In this document: positions 8,402 to 19,784 of the stretch, one piece after another
Position numbering within the stretch: the first letter of the stretch is position 1
How the letters are laid out: each line of letters starts with the position of its first letter
Source: Actinomadura rayongensis
GTDB lineage: Bacteria > Actinomycetota > Actinomycetes > Streptosporangiales > Streptosporangiaceae
Assembly (NCBI RefSeq): GCF_009831215.1
Contig: NZ_WUTW01000002.1
Coordinates: 979,444-1,043,443, forward strand
Length of the DNA: 64,000 nucleotides
Direction: 5' to 3'
The notes under the pieces: generated by a model
What the model was told of the DNA's origin: nothing
The model's database searches: none
What the model saw: only the letters and a program-made list of their open reading frames with translations
Made by a program: the position numbers and the translations under genes

Positions 8402-9943
8402 ATGGCCGACTGGGCGGAGCGGGTGCAGGTCATCCGCGTGATCGGTACCGGCGCGATGGGACGCGGCATCGCGCAGTGGGCGGCGGCGGGCGGCGTGACG
8501 GTCGAGCTGGCCGACGCGCGTCCCGAAGCGGTCGCCGGGGCCGTCGAGCAGGTGGGCGCGATGTTCGCGCGGCTCGCCGCCAAGGGCCGGATGAAGCCGG
8601 ACGAAGCGGACGCCGCGCGCGCCCGGCTGCGTCCCGTGGGCGATCCGCTGACGCCGCTGGCGGGCTGCGACCTCGTGGTGGAGGCCGTCCGGGAGGACCT
8701 GGCCGTCAAGCGCGAGCTGTTCGCCGAGCTGGAGAAGTACGCGCCCGAAGAGACGGTCTTCGCCACGAACACCAGCTCTCTGTCCGTGACGGCGATCGGT
8801 GCGGCGCTGGTGGATCCGTCGCGGCTGGCGGGCCTCCACTTCTTCAACCCGGTGCCGCTCATGAAGGTCGTCGAGGTGGTTCCGGGGGCGCGCACCGCCG
8901 GGTGGATCCCGGACGGGTTCGCTTCTCTTGTGCGGCGCCTCGGCCACACGCCGGTGATCGCGCCCGACACGCCCGGCTTCCTCGTCAACCACGCGGGCCG
9001 GGGGCTCGCCACCGAGGCGCTCCAGATCCTCGCCGAGGCCGTGGCGGAGCCGGTGGACGTCGACCGGATCGCCCGGGACGTCCTCGGCCTCAAGATGGGG
9101 CCGTTCGAGCTGATGGACCTGACCGGGCTGGACGTGTCGCACCCCGTCCTGGAGACGATCTGGACGGGCTTCCACGGCGAACCGCGGCTGCGTCCGTCCC
9201 GGATCACACGGCAGCGCTACGAAGCGGGCCTGCTCGGACGCAAGACCTGCGAAGGCTTCTACCGCTACACCGACGGCGTGCAGGAAGAACCGCCCGAAAC
9301 CGCCCCGGACGCCGCGCCGCGCCCGGTCTGGATCCACGACACGACGCCCGGCACGCGCGAGAAGCTGGGCGCCCTGCTCGGCACGGCGGACATCGCGGTC
9401 GAGACGGGCGAGACGCCGTCCGCCGAAGCCGTGATCCTCGTCGCCCCCGACGACCGAGCCGCGCTGGACGTGGCGCTGGAAGCCGGCCTGCCCCCCGAGC
9501 GCACGCTAGGCGTGGACCCGTTCGGCGGCTTCTTCACCCGCCTCACCCTGGCCGTCCACCCCGGCGTGGACCCGGCGGCGGGCCGCGCGGCCCGGGCGGC
9601 GCTGGCCGCGACCGGACGGCCCGTCACCGTCGTCCGCGACGCCCCCGCCCCGGTCGCGGCACGGCTGCTCGCGTCCATCGTCAACGTGGCCGCCGAGATC
9701 GCCGCCCAGCGCCTCGCGACCCCGGCCGACATCGACGCCGCCGTCCGCCTCGGCCTCGGCTACCCGCGCGGCCCGCTGGAATGGGGCGACGCGGAAGGCG
9801 CGCAACGAATCCACGCCGTCCTCACGGGCCTGCTGACCCGCACCGGCGACCCGCGCTACCGCCCGAGCCGCTGGCTGACCGAACGCGCCGCCCTGAACCT
9901 GCCGCTCACCGACCCCGGCACCGCACCGTCCGACCTGGACTGA
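8402..9943 (+). CDS. 3-hydroxyacyl-CoA dehydrogenase, two-domain (PaaH/FadB2-like)
   Basis: 513 residues. The NAD-binding Rossmann start VIRVIGTGAMGRGIAQWAAA lies at residues 9-28. The catalytic block includes FATNTSSLSVTAIG and LAGLHFFNPVPLMKVVEVV, with the active-site histidine in HFFNP. Two copies of the C-terminal 3HCDH domain follow: DTPGFLVNHAGRGLATEA near 195, and VAARLLASIVNVAAEIAAQRL near 418. The length and double C-terminal domain match PaaH-type enzymes of phenylacetate or fatty-acid degradation. The usual first Rossmann glycine of GxGxxG is replaced (VIGTGAMG keeps GTGAMG). The start is ATG 8402 with GGGAGG upstream. Confidence 0.9.
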   Translation: MADWAERVQVIRVIGTGAMGRGIAQWAAAGGVTVELADARPEAVAGAVEQVGAMFARLAAKGRMKPDEADAARARLRPVGDPLTPLAGCDLVVEAVREDLAVKRELFAELEKYAPEETVFATNTSSLSVTAIGAALVDPSRLAGLHFFNPVPLMKVVEVVPGARTAGWIPDGFASLVRRLGHTPVIAPDTPGFLVNHAGRGLATEALQILAEAVAEPVDVDRIARDVLGLKMGPFELMDLTGLDVSHPVLETIWTGFHGEPRLRPSRITRQRYEAGLLGRKTCEGFYRYTDGVQEEPPETAPDAAPRPVWIHDTTPGTREKLGALLGTADIAVETGETPSAEAVILVAPDDRAALDVALEAGLPPERTLGVDPFGGFFTRLTLAVHPGVDPAAGRAARAALAATGRPVTVVRDAPAPVAARLLASIVNVAAEIAAQRLATPADIDAAVRLGLGYPRGPLEWGDAEGAQRIHAVLTGLLTRTGDPRYRPSRWLTERAALNLPLTDPGTAPSDLD

Positions 9944-9953
9944 CCCCACTTCC

Positions 9954-9986
9954 GAAGCACGTCGATCCAACGGGTCGGCGTGCTTC
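9954..9986 (+). terminator. Hairpin after the hydroxyacyl-CoA dehydrogenase
   Basis: GAAGCACG (9954-9961) pairs with CGTGCTTC (9979-9986) across a 17-nt loop that can itself pair partly. It is 11 bp past the stop and upstream of the dnaK control region. Confidence 0.45.
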
Positions 9987-10102
9987 GTCATGTCCGGGGT
10001 CGTCCGGGAGGTGGAGGGGGGTCGTTCGGAGGACGGAACTTGGGGCACAGGGGGAACCGGAATAGGCGGCTCAAGCGTCCTGTTAGAGAAGGCGTCAGCA
10101 AA

Positions 10103-10123
10103 GTTGAGTCGCTAAGGCTCAAC
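10103..10123. promoter_or_regulatory. HAIR operator (HspR-binding) of the dnaK operon
   Basis: GTTGAGT-N7-GCTCAAC, against the HAIR consensus CTTGAGT-N7-ACTCAAG. The spacing is exact and the arms carry single-base changes. A TTGACA -35-like hexamer follows at 10128-10133; no clear -10 was found. It lies 130 bp before dnaK, and the cognate repressor hspR is the fourth gene of the operon, giving feedback control: free DnaK is known to assist HspR binding in streptomycetes. Confidence 0.82.
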
Positions 10124-10252
10124 TCATTTGACAGCAGGGCGCCGGGCACGGCACTCTGGACAGCAGCAGACGAAGGCGGGCCGCCGCAGCGCGGGGGACG
10201 CGAGCGGGGCGGCTCACACGGCCCGCGACTCAGTGACACGGAGGACGAAGAC

Positions 10253-12093
<1,841 letters not shown>

Positions 12094-12097
<4 letters not shown>

Positions 12098-12693
12098 CCG
12101 CTCCCGACACGGGTGAGGAGCACGACGGCCCGGTGATCCGCGACCGGCGGCGCATCGACCCGGAGACGGGGCGGGTCCGCGAGGCCGCCCCGGCTCCGGA
12201 GCCCGAGGAGAAGAAGGAAGAGAACACCGAGGCCGCCGAGCTGAAGGCCCAGCTCGACGAGCGGACCGCCGACCTCCAGCGGCTCCAGGCGGAGTACGCG
12301 AACTACCGCAAGCGGGTCGAGCGCGACAAGAGCGCGCTCCGCCAGATCGCGGTGGGGAACGTCCTCGCCGAGCTGCTCCCGATCCTGGACGACGTGGGCC
12401 GCGCCCGGCAGCACAACGAGCTGACCGGCGGGTTCAAGTCGGTGGGCGAGGGTCTGGAGGCGACGGTCGCCAAGCTCGGCCTGGAGAAGTTCGGGGAGGT
12501 CGGCGAGCCGTTCGACCCGAACGTCCACGAGGCGCTGCTGCACTCGTACTCGGCGGACGCGACCGAGACGAGCGTGCAGACCGTCCTCGAACCCGGATAC
12601 CGCATCGGCGACCGGATCCTGCGCCCCGCGCGGGTCGCGGTCGTCGAGCCGGAGGCCGAGCCCGCCGGGGCGGCCTCCGAGGACGACGAGTGA
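12094..12693 (+). CDS. grpE: Nucleotide exchange factor GrpE
   Basis: 199 residues. It releases ADP from DnaK. The N-terminal 45 residues are charged and disordered. A long coiled coil follows ([20 protein letters not shown]), then the dimer head with the family signature in [20 protein letters not shown] and [16 protein letters not shown]. The GTG at 12094 overlaps the dnaK TGA, so translation is coupled and stoichiometry with DnaK is likely maintained. Confidence 0.96.
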
Positions 12694-12771
12694 TCCGGCC
12701 CCGGACGGTCCCGGCGACGGGACCGTCCGGGCCGGCGGGCGTGCAGTGGCGAGAGCAGAGAGCGGGGCGGC

Positions 12772-13923
12772 GTGAGCACCAGGGACTATTTGGAGAAGGA
12801 CTACTACAAGGTCCTCGGTGTCGCGAAGACGGCCTCCCAGGAAGAGATCAAGAAGTCGTACCGCAAGCTGGCCCGGCAGTACCACCCGGACGCCAACCGC
12901 GGTGACGCCGACGCCGAGGAGCGCTTCAAGGAGGTGTCCGAGGCGTACGACGTCCTGTCCGACGAGAAGCGCCGCAAGGAGTACGACGCGGTGCGCGCGA
13001 TGCCGCGCGGCGGCCAGCAGGGCGGCTTCGGGTTCGACTTCGGGGACCTCTTCGGGCAGCAGGGCGGCGGGGCCGGCGGCGCGGGCGCCGGGGACCGGTT
13101 CGGCGACCTGTTCGGCGGGCTGTTCAACCGGGGCGGCGGCACGCGGGCGGGGTCGCGGCGGGCGCGGCGCGGCGCGGACGTGGAGACGGACGTGTCGCTG
13201 ACGTTCGACCGCGCGATCAACGGCGTGACCGTCCCGATCAAGCTGACGAGCGAGAAGGCGTGCCCGACGTGCCGGGGCACCGGCGCCAAGGCGGGGACCG
13301 TCCCGCGCGTGTGCCCGAACTGCGAGGGCACCGGGCAGGAGACCCGCAACCTCGGCAGCTTCGGCGTGCAGGAGCCGTGCCACGAGTGCCACGGGCGCGG
13401 GCTCGTCGTGGACGACCCGTGCGTCACCTGCCACGGCAGCGGCCGGGCGACCGGCACGCGGACGATCCAGGCGCGGATCCCGGCGGGCGTCGGCGACGGC
13501 CAGCGGATCCGGCTGAAGGGCAAGGGCGCCCCGGGCGAGAACGGCGGCCCGGCGGGCGATCTGTACGTGAACATCAAGGTGACGCCGCATCCGGTGTTCG
13601 GCCGGGCGGGCGACAACCTGACACTGACGGTCCCGGTGACATATCCGGAGGCGGCGCTCGGCGCGGAGATCCGCGTCCCGACGTTCCAGGGGCAGCCGGT
13701 GACGCTGCGGCTGCCGGAGGGCACGCCGAACGGCCGGACGTTCCGGGTGAAGGGGCGCGGCGCCCCCCGCCGCGACGGCACCAAGGGCGATCTGCTGGTC
13801 ACGGTGGACGTCCACGTGCCGCAGAAGGTGGACGACACGACGCGCGAGGCGCTGGAGCGGCTGCGCGCGGCGGGCGAGGGCGAGGAGCTGCGCGGCGAGC
13901 TGGCCGCGCGGGCCAGGGAGTGA
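12772..13923 (+). CDS. dnaJ: Chaperone protein DnaJ (DnaJ1 type)
   Basis: 383 residues. The J domain (about 10-75) has the HPD tripeptide in [10 protein letters not shown], which stimulates DnaK ATPase. A Gly/Phe-rich linker follows (residues 80-125). Four zinc-binding repeats are intact: [24 protein letters not shown] and CVTCHGSG (about 164-228). Two C-terminal substrate-binding domains follow. The start is GTG 12772. The 78-bp gap after grpE holds no visible operator. It overlaps nothing, and hspR follows 9 bp later. Confidence 0.97.
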   Translation: MSTRDYLEKDYYKVLGVAKTASQEEIKKSYRKLARQYHPDANRGDADAEERFKEVSEAYDVLSDEKRRKEYDAVRAMPRGGQQGGFGFDFGDLFGQQGGGAGGAGAGDRFGDLFGGLFNRGGGTRAGSRRARRGADVETDVSLTFDRAINGVTVPIKLTSEKACPTCRGTGAKAGTVPRVCPNCEGTGQETRNLGSFGVQEPCHECHGRGLVVDDPCVTCHGSGRATGTRTIQARIPAGVGDGQRIRLKGKGAPGENGGPAGDLYVNIKVTPHPVFGRAGDNLTLTVPVTYPEAALGAEIRVPTFQGQPVTLRLPEGTPNGRTFRVKGRGAPRRDGTKGDLLVTVDVHVPQKVDDTTREALERLRAAGEGEELRGELAARARE

Positions 13924-13932
13924 GGTGACGCG

Positions 13933-14391
13933 GTGACCAGGGACCCGTTCGGAGACGACACGCCGGTCTACGTGATCTCCGTGGCGGCGGAGCTGTCCGG
14001 GCTGCATCCGCAGACGCTCCGCACCTACGACCGGATGGGCCTGGTCTCGCCCGGCCGGACGACCGGGCGGGGCCGCCGGTACTCGATGCGCGACATCGTG
14101 ATGTTGCGGGAGATCCAGCGGCTGTCCCAGGAGGAGGGCATCAACCTCGCCGGGATCAAGCACATCCTGGAACTGCAGCGGGAGAACGTCCGGCTCCGGG
14201 AGGAGCTGGAGCGGGCGCACGCGTCGCTGAACCAGCTCGCGGGCGAGCTGGAGTCGACGCGGGCGGTGGCGGCGCGGCTGGCGCAGCAGGCCCGGCAGGG
14301 CGGCGCGGGCGCGCCGTCGTCGGGCGGCGGGGATCTGGTGCCGATCCATCGGACGCGGGTCGTCCTGTGGCACGAGCGCGGGCGCGAGTAA
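13933..14391 (+). CDS. hspR: Heat-shock repressor HspR (MerR family)
   Basis: 152 residues. The MerR-type winged helix has VYVISVAAELSGLHPQTLRT at residues 12-31, then YDRMGLVSPGRTTGRGRRYS. A coiled-coil dimerisation helix (RENVRLREELERAHASLNQL) follows. HspR binds HAIR sequences, one of which lies at 10103-10123, so this gene represses its own operon. The C-terminal basic tail is longer than in mycobacteria. The GTG start at 13933 is 9 bp after dnaJ and the stop is 12 bp before clpB, placing all five genes in one unit. Confidence 0.95.
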   Translation: MTRDPFGDDTPVYVISVAAELSGLHPQTLRTYDRMGLVSPGRTTGRGRRYSMRDIVMLREIQRLSQEEGINLAGIKHILELQRENVRLREELERAHASLNQLAGELESTRAVAARLAQQARQGGAGAPSSGGGDLVPIHRTRVVLWHERGRE

Positions 14392-14403
14392 GGGGAAAAG
14401 ACC

Positions 14404-16998
<2,595 letters not shown>

Positions 16999-17007
16999 CC
17001 CTCTCTC

Positions 17008-17043
17008 GAAGGCCCCCGGTACCGCGCGGTGCCGGGGGCCTTC
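17008..17043 (+). terminator. Terminator of the chaperone operon
   Basis: A 16-bp stem (17008-17023 with 17028-17043, one G-U pair) with a GCGC loop begins 9 bp after the clpB stop. A short T run follows at 17048-17050. Confidence 0.85.
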
Positions 17044-17104
17044 GCCGTTTGGGTACGGGTTCGGCATCGGCGCCGCGCCCGGCGCCCGCACCGGAGGGAT
17101 CACC

Positions 17105-17494
17105 GTGAGAATCCATCTGACCAGCGTGCTCGTGGACGACCAGAGCAAGGCGCTGCGGTTCTACACCGAGGTGCTGGGCTTCCGGGAGAAGACGAACGTG
17201 CCGGTGGGCGCGGACTTCTGGATCACGCTCGTCTCGCCCGACGACCCGGACGGCACCGAGCTCCTGCTGGAACCCGACGCGCACCCCGCCGCCAGGCCGT
17301 TCAAGGCGGCGCTGGTCGCGGACGGAATCCCGTACACGTCGTTCGCCGTGGACGACGTGCGGGCGGAGTACGAACGGCTGCGCGCGCTCGGCGTCCGCTT
17401 CACGCAGGAACCGACCGAAATGGGCCCGGTGACCACGGCCGTCTTCGACGACACCTGCGGCAACCTGCTCCAGATCACCCACGAGAACACCTGA
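17105..17494 (+). CDS. VOC (glyoxalase/bleomycin-resistance fold) family protein
   Basis: 129 residues forming two beta-alpha-beta-beta-beta halves. The first is IHLTSVLVDDQSKALRFYTE with metal-site histidine near residue 3. The second contains TSFAVDDVRAEYERLRALGV and ends DDTCGNLLQITHEN. Members include glyoxalases, dioxygenases and antibiotic-sequestering proteins; substrate unknown. The start is GTG 17105, preceded by GGAGGG. It lies between the chaperone terminator and the repeat region, apparently monocistronic. Confidence 0.85.
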   Translation: MRIHLTSVLVDDQSKALRFYTEVLGFREKTNVPVGADFWITLVSPDDPDGTELLLEPDAHPAARPFKAALVADGIPYTSFAVDDVRAEYERLRALGVRFTQEPTEMGPVTTAVFDDTCGNLLQITHENT

Positions 17495-17621
17495 CCGCAC
17501 CCCGGTCGCACGCCCGGGCGCCCGCCTACGGCTTCCAGGCGAGCGCGAGCACCACGGACATACGTCAGCGGCAGACGACGGCGCGAGCCCCGCCGAACGC
17601 GCGCGCGGCCACGAGCGGCGG
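17495..17621. other. Non-coding lead-in to the repeat region
   Basis: Very GC-rich sequence after the VOC stop. I see no supported gene. Long open frames on both strands here are by-products of base composition. Confidence 0.4.
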
Positions 17622-17764
17622 ACACCCGCGGCGGACGCCCGCGGCGGACGCCCGCGGCGGACGCCCGCGGCGCACGACGGCGGCGCACGACGGCGGCGCA
17701 CGACGGCGGCGCACGACGGCGGCGCACGACGGCGGCGCACGACGGCGGCGCACGACGGCGGCGC
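17622..17764. repeat. Tandem array of eleven 13-bp units
   Basis: Exactly 143 bp = 11 x 13 bp. The first four units read ACGCCCGCGGCGG or close variants; the last seven read ACGACGGCGGCGC. Because 13 is not divisible by three, every reading frame runs through all phases, producing spurious 13-residue protein repeats on both strands. It is not CRISPR-like: there are no spacers and the unit is too short. Its length probably varies between strains. Confidence 0.9.
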
Positions 17765-18170
17765 ACGACGGCGAACGACGGGTGAGGCCCGCCGAGCGCG
17801 AGGCCCGCCGAGCATGCGGGCGAGCGCAGCAACGGGCGGCGGCGCGAGACCTCCCGAGCGTGCCAGCGGACGCAGTCGCGGGTGGCTTGCCTGCCTGGCG
17901 AGTGGCGGCATGAGCCCCGCCATGCGTGCGGGCGGCCACCAGCGGCGGACGCCAGCGGCGCACGACGGCGAACGACGGGTGAGGCCCGCCGAGCGCGAGG
18001 CCCGCCGAGCAGGCGGGTCGGCGCAGTAACGGGCGGCGGCGCCAGGCCTGCCGAGCGTGCCAGCGGACGCAGTCGCGACGCAGTCGCGGGGCGGCCTGCC
18101 TGCCTGGCGGATGGCGGCGTGAGCCCCGCCAAGCGTGCGGGCGGCCACCAGCGGCGGACGTCAGGGGCCG
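17758..18170. repeat. Imperfect tandem duplication of about 200 bp
   Basis: Copy 1 spans about 17758-17954 and copy 2 about 17955-18170. At least 50 bases (17764-17813 and 17961-18010) are identical at an offset of 197 bp. A second conserved block (GTGCCAGCGGACGCAGTCGC) recurs at the same offset. Copy 2 contains a further 11-bp local duplication (ACGCAGTCGCG). The motif GCCRAGCGTGYGGGCGG recurs down to about 18340, giving a third, decayed copy. Confidence 0.85.
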
Positions 18171-18294
18171 ACGTCAGGGCCCGACGGCGGCGGACGACGG
18201 GCCTGAAGCCCGCCAAGCGTGAGGACGCCGAGCGTGTGGGCGGAAGCCGTGGCTGGTGGCGCGGCGTGACGACCGCCGAGCGTGCGGGCGGGCG

Positions 18295-18417
18295 TCAGCG
18301 GTGGGCGGCGGAGTGGTGGCCGCCGAGCGTGTGGGCGGGCGGGTGGGCCGCCGTCGTCAGCAGGACCGCCGCCGCGACGAACGCGGCGATGAGCGTCTTG
18401 CGGCATCTCCGGTGCAT
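18295..18417 (-). CDS. Possible 40-residue exported peptide
   Basis: ATG at 18417 to TGA at 18295-18297. The product opens MHRRCRKTLIAAFVAAAVLL, a convincing signal-peptide pattern: basic n-region, hydrophobic core, then Thr-Ala-Ala. A short His/Pro-rich tail follows (HPPAHTLGGHHSAAHR). The tail is encoded by the same GCGTG-rich motif that makes up the adjacent repeats. It could be a real small secreted peptide or the surviving 5' end of a gene eroded by repeat expansion. The ribosome site is weak (GGAAA). No homologue is known to me. Confidence 0.35.
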   Translation of the reverse strand: MHRRCRKTLIAAFVAAAVLLTTAAHPPAHTLGGHHSAAHR

Positions 18418-18503
18418 GGTTTCCACGCTAGGAAGCGCGGGACTCGGTCACCATCGGCCCAGCCACCCGATCGGGGGTGGGGGCAGCCCCCCGGTCGTTC
18501 TGG

Positions 18504-18519
18504 TTGAGCGGACGCTCAA
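18504..18519. promoter_or_regulatory. TetR operator O1 (perfect palindrome)
   Basis: TTGAGCG-GA-CGCTCAA, 7-bp perfect arms, 49 bp before the TetR start codon. Confidence 0.75.
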
Positions 18520-18538
18520 GCTCGCACTAGGGTGCTCG

Positions 18539-18554
18539 TTGAGCGAGTGCTCAA
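18539..18554. promoter_or_regulatory. TetR operator O2
   Basis: TTGAGCG-AG-TGCTCAA, one mismatch from a perfect palindrome. Its centre is 35 bp from O1 and it ends 2 bp before the AGGGAGG ribosome site, so a bound repressor would block the promoter or translation start. Confidence 0.75.
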
Positions 18555-18567
18555 CAGGGAGGTTGCC

Positions 18568-19194
18568 ATGCCGGACACGCGGGGGAAACTGCTGGTCGGC
18601 GCGCTGGAGACGTTGCGGACGCGCGGGATCGCGGGCACGTCCGCGCGGGCCGTCGCGAGCGCGGCCGGGGTCAACCAAGCGCTCGTCTTCTACCACTTCG
18701 GCAGCATGGACGACCTGCTCGTCGCCGCCCTGGAGCACGGCGCCGAGGAGCAGGTCGCGCGGTACCGCGGCCGGTTCGAGCGGGTGTCCTCGATCGGCGG
18801 GCTGGTCGAGCTGAGCCGCGCGCTGCGCGCCGACGAAGAGGCCGAGCGGAACATGACCGTCATCGCGCAGCTCCTGGCGGGCGGCCGGGCCAATCCCAAG
18901 CTCGCGGCGGCGACCGCGCGCGGTCTCGACCTGTGGGTGGCCGAGCTGCGGACGGTCCTGCGGCGCGTCCTCACCGGGACGCCGCTCGCCGAGTTCGTCG
19001 ACACCGACGGCCTCGCCCGCGCGCTCGCCGCGTCGTTCCTCGGGCTCGACCTCTACGGGGGCGTGGACGAGGCGTCCGCCCGCCGCGCGACGGCCGCGCT
19101 GGAGCAGTTCGCCGTGCTGATGTCGGCGCTGGACGACCTCGGCCCGGTCGTCCGCCGCGCCGTCCGCACCCGCCTCCGCCGCGCCGGCCGATGA
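18568..19194 (+). CDS. TetR-family transcriptional regulator
   Basis: 208 residues. The N-terminal helix-turn-helix lies at residues 20-50 (TSARAVASAAGVNQALVFYH followed by FGSMDDLLVAAL). The C-terminal ligand pocket is unassigned. The start is ATG 18568 behind AGGGAGG. Two copies of a 16-bp palindrome upstream are the likely autoregulatory operators. A third near-copy lies at 19769-19784, overlapping the stop of the ABC transporter gene. The gene is followed directly (ATGA overlap) by a small membrane protein that is its most likely target partner. Confidence 0.88.
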   Translation: MPDTRGKLLVGALETLRTRGIAGTSARAVASAAGVNQALVFYHFGSMDDLLVAALEHGAEEQVARYRGRFERVSSIGGLVELSRALRADEEAERNMTVIAQLLAGGRANPKLAAATARGLDLWVAELRTVLRRVLTGTPLAEFVDTDGLARALAASFLGLDLYGGVDEASARRATAALEQFAVLMSALDDLGPVVRRAVRTRLRRAGR

Positions 19195-19721
19195 ACCCGC
19201 CGGCCCCTGCGGCGCCGTACGGACGCGTCCGGACGGGTGAACGCGCCGGTCCCCCGCCCGGACGCGTCTGCGCGGGTAAACGCGCCGGTCCCCCGCAGGG
19301 CCGGCCGATGAGCCCGGCCGACGTCCGGCGCCTGCTCGCGGTCGGCGTGCTGGCCGCCGGGACGGGTCTTTTCCTGACGCCCGCGCTCGGCTCCTGCCTG
19401 GTGCTGGTGCCGTCCGCCGGGTGGCTCGTCCTGCCGGGCGTCGTGACCTGCGCGGCGCTGGTCGGGATGAGCGCGGCGCTGCTCGGCCTGGTCGCCGCAG
19501 AGCTGCCGCGCGTCGTGGCGCCGCCGTTCCAGTGGGCGCTGCTCGTGCAGTTCGTCGCGGCGGGCGCGTGGCTGCCGGTCGCGGCACGGACGCCCACGAC
19601 CGGCGGCTGGCTCGTCACCGGCGCGGTCGTCACCGTCCTCACCGCCGGGGCGCTGAGCCGCGTCCCGCGCATCGCGGGCGCGGCCCGGATCGGGCTGGTG
19701 CTCGCCGTCCTCCTCGTTTGA
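19191..19721 (+). CDS. Small four-helix membrane protein coupled to TetR
   Basis: From ATG 19191, which overlaps the TetR TGA, the product has 176 residues. Residues 1-39 are Pro/Gly/Arg-rich and contain two 13-residue repeats (GRVRTGERAGPPP, GRVCAGKRAGPPQ). Four hydrophobic helices follow, beginning at residue 47 (LLAVGVLAAGTGLF). ATG 19308 is an alternative start that would drop the repeat tail (137 residues) and is the better match to the folded part. The same GGCCGATGA context occurs at both ATGs, as if a tandem duplication displaced the original start. Function unknown; probably controlled by the TetR protein. Confidence 0.6.
   Translation: MNPPAPAAPYGRVRTGERAGPPPGRVCAGKRAGPPQGRPMSPADVRRLLAVGVLAAGTGLFLTPALGSCLVLVPSAGWLVLPGVVTCAALVGMSAALLGLVAAELPRVVAPPFQWALLVQFVAAGAWLPVAARTPTTGGWLVTGAVVTVLTAGALSRVPRIAGAARIGLVLAVLLV
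19221..19298. repeat. Two tandem 39-bp units at a start-codon junction
   Basis: Units 19221-19259 and 19260-19298 differ at only a few positions. 39 bp is 13 codons, and the two GCCGGCCGATGA copies (19183, 19300) are 117 bp = 3 x 39 apart. This suggests in-frame slippage that moved the membrane-protein start. Confidence 0.7.
19396..19428. repeat. 33-bp segment duplicated at 23398-23430
   Basis: This stretch inside the membrane-protein gene recurs at 23398-23430 with one mismatch. There it directly follows a copy of another local sequence, forming a composite junction. Confidence 0.8.
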
Positions 19722-19768
19722 GCGGACGCTGCTGGTGCAGCGTCCCGGCTCGGGCTTGTGCTGGTGGT

Positions 19769-19784
19769 TTGAGCGGATGCTCAA
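19769..19784. promoter_or_regulatory. Third copy of the TTGAGCG palindrome
   Basis: TTGAGCG-GA-TGCTCAA, one mismatch, overlapping the stop codon of the ABC transporter gene. A partial copy (TTGAGCGGACGCT) lies at 19718-19730. Possibly a distal site for the TetR protein, or a roadblock between converging genes. Confidence 0.5.

Noticed and set aside
17622..17764. Possible CRISPR array
   Set aside because: The 13-bp units are contiguous with no spacers, too short for CRISPR repeats, and no cas gene is nearby.
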